Made by a program: the position numbers and the translations under genes
In this document: piece by piece, positions 33,871-46,029 of the stretch
Layout of the letters: each line of letters opens with the position of its first letter
Position numbering within the stretch: the stretch's first letter is position 1
The notes under the pieces: generated by a model
What the model was told of the DNA's origin: nothing
Database searches by the model: none
Seen by the model: the letters and a program-made list of their open reading frames with translations, nothing else
Assembly (NCBI GenBank): GCA_017562135.1
Contig: QEYB01000377.1
Location: 124,001-188,000, forward strand
Direction of reading: 5' to 3'
DNA length: 64,000 bases
From: Dipylidium caninum
Taxonomy: Eukaryota > Platyhelminthes > Cestoda > Cyclophyllidea > Dipylidiidae

Positions 33871-36800
33871 GCCTGTGGTTCCGGGAGTTGCACACGTGTC
33901 TATGTTTTATTGAAATCAGTGAGTTCTAACCTTCTGTTTACTGTAAATGCCGGTAATCCGCAGAACGTGCCCAGTTTAACAAATTTCTTAATTGCCTTAG
34001 GATTACAACTTGGCGTGCATAAAATGGAGGTGAGTAATAGGTTAAATTTACTTATTTTAAACGGGTGTTTGCTTGCTTGTGCCATGGGCAATAATTAAAA
34101 GAACTCGATAAATGCTAGGAGTCATCAGCGGATGGTAATGAGAAATCATTGAAAAGTACCGACTTCTTGCATGAAACCTACAGTCGGCATTCATTCCTTC
34201 GCCGGTTGTTCAACCAAAGTCGGGGTAGTGAACAGGTTTGTTTGTTCACGGAAAAACACATTGATAAATCCCGGACGGACATTATAGCCAAGGCATAAAT
34301 AGTTCGCATCCTTTTACGGACATAAAATAAATGTTCCTCTTAAACATGAAAGAATCATAGTTTTTTTAAATCTTAGGGCTTCAAAGGTCGAGAGAAGACT
34401 TTAGCTGGCATACAAGTAATAGAATCCCTTAGAAATATATTGATTTTAACGAAATTTTCACATTGACCTTGTGTAACGCACCTAGGCCAAAATTAGCAGA
34501 TTTTTACTAAATTCATTTTAGGCTCGAATAGAGAACAATATCGAGACATTGGATTACTTGCGTGGAATTAGTTGCTTGGAACGAGATTTTGTTGTAAGTT
34601 GTGTTTTAGCGGATCAAAATTTATTTCGAGAAGGACGTAGCTTTCAGAGCGAAACTTTAAATTTACGGAGTTATGATGATTTTTATTTTCTGTATTACCA
34701 GGCAAATGTATTAAATAACTTCTTTCTATACTTTAAACATTTCCTGTAGAGTTTAGCCGATAAAGTGATCAAGGCATCGCTTCAGTTGTCCCACGAATGC
34801 AGGAACATTAATCGCGATGCGCTTAACTCCACTGTGAGCCAATTGCAGAGTTTGGATTTGCCAGTTTATAAGGATTCAAAAACATGAATAAGTTTCTTTC
34901 CTAAATGCAGCAACTTTTGGAAGAGGTGGACACCTCGTGGCAGCATGTGACTCACATGGGAAACATTCTACAAATACATGTCAAACACGCCAAACGTTAC
35001 CATTTTGTAAGAAGTTTGAACATGTCTCCTTTTTTGTAAACATTTTTGCAGACATTTTTTACCAGTGAGTCTAGTGCTTCTTTTTCTCCTAGGAGTACAA
35101 AACCAATTGCCTTGACATTGCAAAATTAAGTGTTCCACATTTAGTGGATGCAATGTTTTTTTGAAAACTAAAAGGATCTTAACGGTTGAAAATTTCCGTT
35201 ATAGCTTGCTCTGGAGATGGAAAATTTTGAACGAAGCCTGAATGAAATAGAATCGCGTGTTAATGTTGTGGAGACGATGTCTACAGTGCCCAGTGAAGTA
35301 GGCATCAATGAAGTTTCCTCAGAGATCCACCAACTTCTGGTCGGTTTGGATTTAATTATCTTTGTGTACTTCTTCGCGTTTAAATTAAGCGGTCAGAGGG
35401 CATCAAACTTGGTCTTGGATATTCTGTCACAGGACTTTAACTATATTTACAATGCAACGAATCTTGCTAAAAGTGATCTCAGTTACCTTCACCATCACCT
35501 GCTAACAAGTGGACGTAGCAAACGTCCCAAATGTACTTCAATCCTCCTCTCGTGACTCCTCAACAAGAGCGACGCTGTTACATTCTTCCTTAGCTTTAAA
35601 ATTTAATCGAAAATGTCTCTAACGGTTATTCAAATTTGCCAAACTGAGATGGAACTCGATGAGTTCGAGATACTTTGTTCAAGTCAGAGGGATTTCTCTA
35701 ATCATATTACTCTGCATGACCTCGCTATTAACTTTCAACCGGGGAGACTAAAATACGTCCATGTGGAGATTCGCTTTCCCCCACCTGCTCATTTGCCTAC
35801 TTGGTACATCGAGCCAGGTCGGGTTATGATGCTGCAAGCGAGCGAGACTGCCCTCTGGAAAAGTACAATAAGACAACTTTTGTACCGAACTCGTGAGTTT
35901 AGGCTTAAGACTTGCTATGCTGAAGTCACACGAAGACCAACTGTCGCATGGGTGACAGTAGAGAAGTGTAAATTGGTGTGTCAAGAAGCGACATTTTACC
36001 TGCTAGATACTCACTTTCTGAGCATAATACATTAAAAACTTCTTTTAGGAATCTTTAGTGCAAGCATTCGTGGCCTGGCAGAAGATTAGTCAAAGAGCGG
36101 CCACTGTGAGTCCGCTACACCGTCGAATGCCTCTCCCCAGTGGCCTCCACAGCGGCGTCCTTCTGACCTCCATCAGCTTGTCGCCCACCAGCGGTGGGGC
36201 TGAACGCATTCTCCGCGCCGGCACCCGGGTTCAGGTCCGCGCCAGTCGTCCGGCCGACCTGATGCATCGAGAGTGGTTTTTGGTGGATCGGACTAAGGGA
36301 AAGGAGTCCGGTGGACTGGTCATTGCCTCCGTTCCCGCCGCGTTTGTGTGGTTGGATTCTCCTGAACCATCGCCCGAACGCACTGCGGACGTAGGCGAGG
36401 CAGCTGATGAGAAAGTCGCAGTCCGAAGGTGTCAGTCCGCCTCGGCAGTATCCCGTGAACTGAACAACATTGGCATGGTCGAGAAGTGAGTCCACCAGTT
36501 TGGAAGGAGTTTGGCATGCGTATTGGGTGTGTGTGAGTTCACCGTACTGCAGGCCGGTTCGTGAAGTATTTGAGACTTGTCGCCATGTTGAGAGACAGGC
36601 AAGTTGACGGGACTGGCCGCAGTCTCGCACCCACACTCACCCTGAATCCCCTTTAATCAAACGGCTACCCATTAAACAAAAGACATAAGCACCGCGGTAT
36701 CTATGGAAACGTACTCCCACCAAACGTATCATTAGTTTGTGGTGTTGGCAGCGGGCGTGGGGGTCTTGGTGTTGCACGCGTTGTCTATGGAAAAGAAAGT

Positions 36801-39800
36801 GGAGGTGCTGAAGACTCGTTTCCTGAAATTCAAAGTATGTCAACAAGGCAGACAATGCCTCGTCTCCTCCGTTGTCGCGTCTGGGACTGTCGGCCTGAGT
36901 CTTCCATTCGTTCCTTCTTCAAACGAGACGGATTTTCTCGTGCAATTACCCGTTCAACTCTACGCAACCGAATCTTCAGGAAGGCGAAGTTTCACAATGA
37001 ATCATCAGTTCCTAACCGGGTTGCTCTATAGTAGTCTTCAAGATTAAATTCTGTGGAGTTTTCACGCCCTCTTCCGCAGCACATTATGCTGCAATGAATA
37101 GTATGAGCGACAGACCAAGTCGTCATACAGGAGAGTTGACTCTCGACGCAGTGAGGAGTCTCCACATGTCAGGTCTGCCACAGTGACACTTTGAAAGTGG
37201 AGACAAAGGCCTTCCGCTGAGGCGAGGGCAACTCCACGATGCTTTCGGGAATCCTCCAGTTTTCTTGGACAAGGAGTTGTTGATCGACGGACGACAACAG
37301 TTGGCATGTGCCTGCCCACGTAGCAGAACATCTCCCCGACAGGAGCGGCATCTTCCCTCGGACGGTTGTCATCCATCTTCCCACTTGGGAGGCTTCAACG
37401 ACTGACCTCGTCGGCCGGTCGATATAAACGCTTCCCACAGATTCCTCACCTCTGTGTGTAAAGTGAATTTTGGCGTTTTTTGTTTCGTCTTTGAGGAAAT
37501 GCAAAAGCTTCTGCCCCTGACATCTCCTTCTTTTGCAATGCAGTTTGCGAACACGCCTCTTCGCAGTGTGGGAAGAAGGCTGCTCCAAATTTGGTCAAAT
37601 CTTGCGAGAAATGAGCATTGCACTATTCAAAATTCCTCGCACCGAGTCTCGGGTAGGCCGAAGTTGTCACAATCTCACCGCCTAATATCCGACAAAATAC
37701 ACACTGGTGCTTTTCATTCCCAACCTTTCTCCTCTCCCCATTAACCAGACTGTCTTGAGTCAGGAGGCGGTGGCACACGTGCAGAAAGCCCTGCAAAAGG
37801 TCGCCATTTTACTGGCAATTGTCGAGGAGAGGCAGGAGGATGGAACGGCGAAATTGGCCCAACTGCTCGACTCTATGAAGCTACGAGTAAGTGACGTGCG
37901 TTGGCCTTCGTCCTGGCAGAACATCTGCAATTTTTTAATCTCATTGAAGGTGAAATGCCGAGTGTTGACGTGAAAGCTGCGGATGCTCTTGTTCAAGCAA
38001 TCGATATTTTTGAGGCAAGTTGCTTGCACTACTTTTAACTGTTATAAGTAGGCGCGTCTCTATTTTTTGTGTGCGGCGAATAAACAGATTTACTTCCTTC
38101 CAACAGAAGATAGAGGAACCCAAAATTGTTTTTAAACAAATCTAGTCCAACATTATTTGTCATTTGACCTTTTTCTCTTGAAATGAAAAAGAAAACTGTA
38201 GTAGGAATTTGAAAACCAAATTCTACCCGAACTCTCGAAATAGAATTTCACCGCTTTTGTTAATGAAGGGATGGGATAGGTGACTGCAAGACGACGATCA
38301 AATGAAGCAGGGATTAGGGCGAATAGGCGAGAAACGATGCTGAAGGCGCCATCCACTCGTCAAGCGAAACAGATTTTTACGCATTTCCCAGATCTTTAAG
38401 CCTCTTTTGGCGCAAGTAAGGTGCACTTCCAACTTTAAGAATTCCAACTTTCTAAATATTCTTTGAAGTCTCTTTTTTTTAGCAGAGCTTTAATAAACAG
38501 ACTTCAAGTCGTTATCGCCATTTATGAGATGAATGTCCCCATAGAGGAACCATTTAATAGAGATTTATTTGTGCTAACTTAATTTTTGCTCCTTGTTTGA
38601 CGTCAGTGTGTCCTTGATCCAAAGTCACAGTCTTCCGCTTACTCAATTTTCTTTCACACTGGTGATTTGTCTTTATGTATTACCAAATATGAAGTAAACT
38701 CTTCTGACACAACTCTTTTTGTGATCCCGACACAGAGATAGAAGCGTCTGTGCGCGTGGTATTCCATCGGATCTCCTCTGTGTTGGTAATAGGCCGCTCA
38801 GCATTGCGTGGGCCGTTTCATTGCAAGCGCGGTTGATCCAGTAGGGCAATATATTTTTTTCTGGGTAATAATAACATCATCTCCATCGGACAGAGAGGGC
38901 CGCTGAATTATTGTTCTCGTTTACCATATATTCTCTCTCTTTAAGCATTTATCCACTTATAATAATGAGTAATGTGGCTGTCTTTTACAGGAATTGATCA
39001 TTTGCTGTCAGCGCTATGGGTCTATGGGGACATTAAATGGCGGTCCTGGGCCCGAAACCTTACAACCGTATGTCCAACTCAGCTGCTAAAATTTCTACCG
39101 AAATGCAATAAGTAGCATTATTAAGATACTTTTTGTAGTTGGTGTGGTAAAACGGAGGGCTTCGATGTGACAACGAAAGCCGCCATGGAATCCCTTCAGT
39201 CACTCCTGACACCCCTTCAGGCTCAGCCAACTGTTTCTGTTGACTTCATTTACGCCGAAGGAGTCTAAAACTATGTCTTCGAAAACCCCTGACTTAAAGA
39301 AATCACGAAAATCGCCGCGACGCAAATATCGACATAGATCTTTAACTGCCGACGGATTCGACACAGAGACTAACTGCCCCTACTCCCCTTATTCCTCGGC
39401 TAAGAGTTCGGAGCATAACGTAGCCTCACGAGCAAAACCTTCCACGACGGCCACAGAATCGAGGTCTATTTCGAGGAGCAGGAAACGTGAGCGATTCTAC
39501 CGTCTTTTGCCCATACTTCTGCGTCGACATACACAGAATAAGAAGAAAAAGGGATCCAAAATATCGGATGATGGCGAATCCGGATTTTCGGACACCGAGA
39601 CCAGTAATGTGGGCTCTCGCCTCCATTCCACCTCCCCGAAAAGGGGCCCACAGACCTACGAAAGCCTCACACTGGGTCGGGTGAATTATATGAAGAAATC
39701 AGACTTTGCTAAGTTTCATCGCTCTCCCATGCTCTTCTCCACATCAGCACTCTTAAATCCCACGGGCGGTGACCTCACCTCCACCGCGACCTCGACACTT

Positions 39801-40478
39801 CGCCGACAGGTGCCCCCACACGAGGACGAGTCGACGCCGAGACCTCCGGCTCTCTACTCCGTCGCCTGTCAGAATGGTGTGTGTCTGAGCTCCATCACGA
39901 CGGGCCATGAACAACCGTTGTTGGTGGAGCCTTCTCTTCGGAAATTTGGCAAGAAATTACAAGTTGGAAAGTCGTTTACCTCCTATGATTTTTATACCTC
40001 AGTGGAGAAGCCGGAAGAGGATGAGAAAATGGGGCAAACACAGCCTGAAGAGACGGAGGAGGAAGACAAGGGGAGACGGAGCGACACATTGAAGGGGGAG
40101 AAGGAGAAGGTGGCGGAAGAGGAGGAAGAGGAGGGGGAGGAGAAGGATTACAACCAATCGTCGCATGTGTACGCAAACATCGATCCTCTGAGCATGCATC
40201 CGCTGGAACAGGCGAATGTTCGCGTCGAGCTCTTCGACATCGGAGTTCAAGCTGATCTGCCAAACCGTTTGCGGGGTCTGAGATGTCGTCTGGAGTTTGA
40301 ACAGCCCGGCGTAGAGCTAGCCAACAATGCTTTCAAGGAGCACTTTGACTCCGTTAGTGATGGAGATGCTGAGGTCAGAGGCGACGGAGGAGGAGGAGGA
40401 GGGCAAAGAGACTTCAAGACGCTGAGCTTCCGAGTCGCCTTCAACAACAAACCGGCTGGGTGCGCCAGCACCATCTAG
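33871..40478 (+). CDS. Multi-exon helical protein with an SH3-like segment, possibly plakin/spectrin-like
   Basis: The identity is uncertain. Clear phase-0 exons rich in helix-forming residues are 34522-34593, 34750-34833, 34911-35006 and 35205 to ~35339, with a further one from ~35393. A longer exon follows at about 36055-36489. It contains an SH3-like stretch (RILRAGTRVQVRAS, REWFLVD, IASVPAAFVWL) reminiscent of the SH3 inserted in plakin spectrin repeats. Helical exons at 37752-37888 (SQEAVAHVQKALQKVAILLA) and 37941-38013 (ending at a GC donor) follow, then 39001-39068 and 39139-39232. The last exon, 39261-40478, encodes a ~405-residue basic-then-acidic tail (SRSRKRERFYRLLP; a glutamate-rich run near 40,100-40,145; HVYANIDPLSMHPLEQANVR). 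Not every junction could be resolved (35.3-36.0 kb and 36.5-37.7 kb), so the span may combine two genes. Confidence 0.35.
39240..40478 (+). CDS. Large terminal exon: Ser/Arg-rich then acidic tail, unknown family
   Basis: This is the longest open frame in the window (412 codons). It begins with a basic, serine-rich part (KKSRKSPRRKYRHRS; RHTQNKKKKGSK) and a middle part with YESLTLGRVNYMKKSDFAKF. A strongly acidic stretch (EEEEEEGEEKDYNQ) follows, and then a better-ordered C-terminal segment (NVRVELFDIGVQADLPNRLR). A glycine run comes near the end (near 40,388-40,402). It has no start codon context of its own and probably continues the preceding exons, either through a 28-nt intron (39,233-39,260) or after a one-base sequence slip. 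Function is unknown. Confidence 0.6.
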   Translation: MTSFTPKESKTMSSKTPDLKKSRKSPRRKYRHRSLTADGFDTETNCPYSPYSSAKSSEHNVASRAKPSTTATESRSISRSRKRERFYRLLPILLRRHTQNKKKKGSKISDDGESGFSDTETSNVGSRLHSTSPKRGPQTYESLTLGRVNYMKKSDFAKFHRSPMLFSTSALLNPTGGDLTSTATSTLRRQVPPHEDESTPRPPALYSVACQNGVCLSSITTGHEQPLLVEPSLRKFGKKLQVGKSFTSYDFYTSVEKPEEDEKMGQTQPEETEEEDKGRRSDTLKGEKEKVAEEEEEEGEEKDYNQSSHVYANIDPLSMHPLEQANVRVELFDIGVQADLPNRLRGLRCRLEFEQPGVELANNAFKEHFDSVSDGDAEVRGDGGGGGGQRDFKTLSFRVAFNNKPAGCASTI

Positions 40479-41282
40479 TCCAGACGACCTCCACACTCAC
40501 TCCCCCTGTTTCCGGGCCCACTTCTTTCTCGCTTAGGCTTCTTTTTGTTTAGTTAGTTTCTCCTTTCTTCTACGGTACACCCTTTTTTGTTGAAAGCTAA
40601 AGGCATGCTTATTTTTCATCCGACTTGGAAAGCAGTCCTGTTTAAATTAAGTGGTTCCAGCCACGACCTATACTTGCTTTCTCCGTCTTCACAGGGTTAA
40701 GTCACCCTAAGCGTGGACGTTGGGCCTCTTAGAACGCCCAAAATCAACTAGCTCTTGTTCTACTACTAGCTGGGTCGCCGAAAGATCGAGCAAATGTGCG
40801 AATAGATGGACGAAGTAGTTAGGACAGGTGCAAAGACTGGGTGTGGATGGGTTGAGGCCGTGATTATTCTCTTCATCGACGCCACCTCTTTTTCACAGTA
40901 GCTCTCATGTAATGGCATCTGATTCCCACAACATCTGTTGACTTGAACTTTTCAACTTGGACGTCCACCGCTTCACCTCCTCCACCGCCGCCTTTGGACT
41001 CGACACGATTTGAGGCGATTTCTTAAAATTCTCCGTCTTCTCTGCGTCATGAAATTAGGGAGGAAAACTACGACTCAACCGGTACAAGGGAGACTGAACC
41101 CCATTTCGACTGGCCAAAGTGTCAAAAATGAACACTCTTTATAACTGCCAAAGTAGCATTAACGTTCCTCCTGGGGAAACTCGGGGAAAAATTTGGCATG
41201 ACAGATGGTGAAGGTCTTGATAGGAGCGAGGTAAGCGAAAGTGAGCGGAGGAGAGCCTTATATTAACGTAGGCAAGACAAAA
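40479..41282. other. Convergent intergenic spacer
   Basis: This spacer lies between a plus-strand gene ending at 40,478 and a minus-strand EF-hand gene ending at 41,283. No open frame of note and no canonical polyadenylation hexamer were recognised. Confidence 0.5.
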
Positions 41283-42070
41283 CTAAACGAAGGCGGGATC
41301 GGAGAAGAAGGCGACGAAGTCCTCAAATGTCAGTCCCATTTCTGGCGAAATACCGTGGAGCTGCATGAGGTTCTCCACCAATTCTTTGTTGTTCGCAATG
41401 GCGGACAGGAGAGCCATCACCTCAGGAACCTCCAGTCGACCCGAGGAGTCGGTGTCGAAGGAGGCGAACGCACGTCGAAGGTTGCAGATGCTAAGGTTGG
41501 AGAGGAGGGCAGACGTCATATCAGCCGCCACTGTTAATCTAAACGTCTACTGAAAATACTTAAGTACACAGATTCTTATGGTTTCGGTGTATAATACCGC
41601 CCGAAAAAGTTTACCGCTTTCCTCCCTTTTACGCACAGAACTTACTCGACGCTATCATCTGGAAGTCTGGCTAAGACCATGTTGAATTCTTCCGCAGTTA
41701 TTTGCCCATCTTGATTCAAATCGAAAGTTCGCCAAAATTCCTGAAACGTATCCTCAAAAAATTGAGCAATTCGTGGACAGAAATGTTAAAACAAATCAAC
41801 TTTTCATCCTTATTTTGCCTACGAACTGCATTACATATACTAAAAATCACAAAACTACAGAATCTACGAGGGCAGTCGGTGAGCTGCCGCATAGCACAGA
41901 ACTCGCAGGGTTACCCTGATGGCGGAAGGATCGTAGCGATGTCGTTGAAGATACTCGTTGACCTCGTTCATGTGAAGGATGCGGTCACCGTTGCAGTCCA
42001 TGCGGTTGAAAAGTTCTACCAGACGCTCCCTCCGACCGACATCGTTGCGACGACGTAGACGGGAAAACAT
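41283..42070 (-). CDS. EF-hand calcium-binding protein A
   Basis: This is a small cytosolic calcium-binding protein by domain content. Exons on the minus strand are 42070-41915, 41740-41646 and 41538-41283. Phases close exactly and give 168 residues. Four EF-hand units are laid out as in calmodulin-type proteins: loop 1 DCNGDRILHMNE, loop 2 DLNQDGQITAEE and loop 3 DTDSSGRLEVPE have the expected oxygen ligands. The fourth unit (GISPEMGLTFEDF) has lost acidic positions 1, 3 and 5 and probably does not bind calcium. The family beyond EF-hand is not recognised. Three more EF-hand genes lie within the next 6.5 kb. Confidence 0.85.
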
Positions 42071-43721
42071 GACGGCTATCTAGTCTAGCAAAGCGGACAT
42101 ATACTAAAAGAAAGGTCTGATGCGTAGAGACATCAACTCTCGTGAAGACAAATATATTCTGGCCCTCAGCATGCTTTTCACACTTATTCGACGAGGAGCT
42201 GACAAGAGACACTCGGGGTGACATGTAGCGCAAGTAAAGGGTGTGACGAGGCAAAAATGTCGGAAAGGCATGTCTGGCGGAGTTGGTACTCACCTGATTA
42301 GGAGAGCAGAATAGATTCACCTCTGTCAGACGCGGCTAATTGTGAAATGAGTTAGAAGGCCTCGAGGGTAACGCGGATTTTATGGTGAATTTGCGCAGTT
42401 TGGACGATCGAACGGCGCGGGTCATCGTGAGAGCACGCACCGCGCATTTAAATGGGACGCTAAAAGTACACGGAAATTTGGAAAGTGGATACTTTGCGGT
42501 TAGCAATGCTTTTTCTATTTTTTTATGTACTCTTCTTTCCTTTGAGGTGGGGAATGCCTTAGAGTCGTGATACAGGCGACCACGTGTGGGCACACTGAAA
42601 CCCGATGGGGAGTGGGATTAGTGTCGGGGAGAAGTTACGTTGGACAAAATTTTGTGCATAATTACAGGCACAGGAGTTATCAAGTGACTGGCTTGCGTGC
42701 CCCATGTTAGCTCGGTGAAAGCTAAAATAAGTTTCATGCTCAAAAATTGATGCGGTATTTTGAGCAGGTTTCTTTCGTACACGGAGTTCCTGCGCGCACC
42801 GCGTAAGAACTAAGGTGGACGAGGCAGTACAGAGCTTTCGATCTGTCGACATAACAACCGAAGTGAATTTATGCTAAGCCTCACGGTTTTATCTATTCTG
42901 GGGGATCGATTTATTTTAGCGACAGGGCTTCCATGATTTGTGCGGTAACACTTCAATAAATTTCCGCTCTGAATCACCATACCAGAGGTTGCTACTGATT
43001 TAAAATTAGTAGTGTAGTTGTAGGACTATCCATTTTAGTTAACATCCATCCACACGCAAAATTTTGATGAAAAAAGGGGGGTTTCTGAAGTCCTGTTAAC
43101 CCCAGTCTTTGGGCGCAGCGTGGAGGAAGGCATCGTTAAGATGATTTCTGCATCTTAACCGGAATAACATTTACGACACCCTCTACTGTTTGCACGATTT
43201 GCTGGACAATGCCACAACCTCCGCCTCGTCTACGCGGATGTGTGTCGACCCGTCGGGACTGCCCGGGGCAGAGGCGCTCGCTCTTGAAGGGTGAAGTCAC
43301 TCGTTAGCCTTGAATTCAACCTCGGCTTTCTTCGGCCTCCATTCCATACCCGATGCGACCCACCAATTCGCCTGGTGGCAGGTTGCTACTAGAAAATGGA
43401 ATCAAACGGGGAGGAGTTTCGCGGCATCGGTCTTGGCTGTCGAGACACGACAGCCAAGACAGACGGGATTCGAGTCAGCCCCGTTCCTGCAACAAATGAT
43501 TCCGCCACGACTCATTCGTCTTTTGTCTAGCGAAATCGCGGCTACGCCAGCCCTTCTCTACGCTACAACTCAGCCCCTCGACAAAAAGGGACATTTGTTT
43601 TAATTTTCTCTTTTTTTTATTATAATGCTGGTTTAGGCACAACGTCCGCCTCACCGGCGTCGTTGTTGCAATCAGCAGACCATCAGATCCGTGGGGTCTG
43701 CTGAGGTGGGGCGAGAATCGT
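42071..43721. other. Spacer between EF-hand genes A and B
   Basis: No exon is recognised. Open frames of 60-111 codons occur on both strands without domains. A hexamer reading AATAAA on the minus strand at 43,621-43,616 lies about 100 bases past the stop codon of EF-hand gene B and is its likely polyadenylation signal. Confidence 0.5.
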
Positions 43722-44374
43722 CTATCTCATCGACGATGGAATAAATTGTTGGGCTGTGCCGCAGCAATTCTTGCATTGTTTGGACCAATTATTCTTCACA
43801 AAGGTCAGAAACTCGGACTCATTTATCTCCCCGTCATTGTTGGCGTCCAGGGCCTTGAGGAAGCCCTCCACGTACTCCTGTGGAACCGTTCCAATGCAGC
43901 CTTCGAAGAATTTGTATAACTCCCTCATACTCACAGCGCCCGACTTGTCAGTGTCGAGGAAATGGAAGAGTGAACGGGCCATCTCCTCGTTTCTGGAAGA
44001 AAAGAAGCGCACACGGTCAAAATAGCACTCAGCACCTGGCAGCACCACCGCGTACCCCCCGCCGCCCGGCTTCTGGCCGCGGCGGAGCCTACCGGAGGTT
44101 TTGGAAGAGGTAGGCAAGCAGCCCGTTGCGATACTCCTCGAAGGAAATCTTCCGATCTCCGTCTTGATCGTATCGCCTGAAAAAACACTAAAAGACGGGA
44201 GGCACGCAATGCTCCTCTCCTTTATACGACGCTTACATTGATGGCACAGGAGTGCACTGGATGGCCTTGAATGGAGGTCTTCAAGTCCGCCTCGCTGATG
44301 AAACCGTCGCCATCACGATCCAACTCGTTGAACTGTTTGCGCATAAAATCACCGCCGGCAAAGAGGTTGGACAT
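43722..44374 (-). CDS. EF-hand calcium-binding protein B (calmodulin-like, four EF-hands)
   Basis: Exons on the minus strand are 44374-44237, 44187-44093 and 43992-43722 with closing phases, giving ~167 residues. The start is the ATG of MSNLFAGGDFMRK. All four loops look competent: DRDGDGFISEAD, DQDGDRKISFEE, DTDKSGAVSMRE and DANNDGEINESE. The C-terminus carries CKNCCG and no obvious membrane anchor. Intron 1 is only 49 nt, and its acceptor TTTTAG at 44,188 was preferred over a later CAG because only it keeps frame. Plus-strand open frames over this gene (44,252-44,947) are antisense shadows. Confidence 0.88.
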
Positions 44375-45370
44375 GGCTTTTTCGAGTGGCACAGACTCGG
44401 CGCCGTCCGGACCGGTCTTTTATATGGACGGGGTTCTCCGACCACCTCGAGAGTCGCAGATGGCGGTGGGTGGCGAGGCGGGGCGGGGCCGGGCTGGCGG
44501 GAGGGGGCCGCGATGACCTGGGGCAGTCCTGGCCGCGGTCTGTCTCGAAATCACCGTCCTCAGGTGGACTTTAGCGAGCGCTGTGATGCGGAGATTTGGC
44601 TTCAGAGCACAATGCGCAGTGAAAGTGCACCTCGCCAGTGTCGCACGCTCGAGGGCAGGGGAAAAGCGACGGTGGCGAAATCCTTTTCATCCCTTGGCTA
44701 CGTCCACGAGGACGTGGTTGTGGAAGTTAAAGAGCTCAAGGTGAGAGACCAAATTGCACTTATTGCGTGCAGTCGCGGTAATCTCGCGTCCCCAACCGCA
44801 CCACCGCCTGACACTTGCAGCGACACTGGCGGCAGGTGGAGGAGAAGAAGGGAGGTGGAACTACGCAGTCCTCGTCGCGTGCGATGCTTCCACCGTGGGG
44901 ACACCCTTCCTCCTGCGCCGTCGGCAAGTTGCGGACCGTCGGGCTGAGAAGCCCATAACGGTGGTAGATCGCGGTTGAGCCTTTTACCCTTGCACAATGC
45001 TAAGTTGGTTTAGAGTGAGCGGCTAACCAGCCGGTCTCTCCAAATCTTGGTTGCCGCAAAGTAGCAGAATATCATTCCCAAACATTTGCGGTACAAATTC
45101 TTATTGCCACTTCCGGAAATGGAAAATCAGCGGTGGCATTAGAAGAGCATACGAGGAAGGAATAAACAAGGCGGTGCACTTTACGGGTGGACTTGTTGCC
45201 CTGCGCATCAGTCGAAAGAACGCACTTGGGCACACTTCTTCTTCTTCTTTTGCGTTCTCCGATGTTCACACGCTTTTTACGCAGATGATGTCTACCAGAA
45301 AAGAACATCCAAAGGACCGTCAATTCAAGAATTCGTTGAGGCCCCGACGTCAGCGCGTTCCACCTCGGCC

Positions 45371-46025
45371 ATGAGTGCAAGTAACAACGGACAATCGGCG
45401 ACGCCTTCCTGCAGCATGTACGTCAAAGTATTTCCCTTCCACCGTTTCTCCCCTTCCCTTATTATTTCTGCACCGTCGCCAAATCTAATATCCCGCTGTC
45501 GATATTTTTTTAAGTGAAGGGAACCTTAAACTAAATGTGACAAGGACAGGAGATTAAGAGGACAAGGAGAATTTTTCTTGATCCTCGTTAACATAAGTGA
45601 TTGCGGTGTAAAACGTAAGTCGAGGCAAATTCAGGCCGCTATAAAGATGGAGATAGGCAAAGTGTATTTCGATATGGGGCAGAGTAGCCGGACGCAGGTG
45701 CTCGCAAGAAAGAAAGGTAGATTTCATTTTGCTCAAAGATGAAGAAATTTGTATTAGTTAAAGATGTAACCATCCACATCGTGAGGATAAGTAAAAAGAC
45801 GGATTTTTTGGTTGCAGCATTGAAAGACTGCGCGAAGTCTTCGATAGGTTCGACATCAATAAGTCGGGTATGCTAGAAATCTCCGAGATTCAGGCAGTTC
45901 TGAGGGAGTTGGGCGATCCTCGACATGCTCCCTTGGTACAGTCCTTCTTGAAATTAAGAAGTCTCCACGACGGCATCATCTTTCCCGACTTTGTGCGGTT
46001 CTTTATCTGCTTAACTCTGCCCTAA
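45371..46025 (+). CDS. EF-hand calcium-binding protein C (short)
   Basis: Exons 45371-45417 and 45818-46025 join in phase 2 to give 84 residues. The N-terminal 15 residues (MSASNNGQSATPSC) are polar, followed by one good EF-hand (FDRFDINKSGMLEISEIQ) and a second, degenerate unit (LKLRSLHDGIIFPDFVRFF) without the calcium ligands. The protein is half the length of its neighbours, so it may have lost a pair of EF-hands. AATAAA at 46,148-46,153 lies about 120 bases past the stop and is the likely polyadenylation signal. Confidence 0.8.
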
Positions 46026-46029
46026 ATCA

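Noticed and set aside
39976..40263. Proline-rich minus-strand frame
   Set aside because: It is antisense to the glutamate-rich part of the 405-codon exon.
44252..44947. 231-codon open frame on the plus strand
   Set aside because: It starts antisense to exon 1 of EF-hand gene B and then runs through GC-rich DNA with no domain; the minus-strand gene explains the first part fully.
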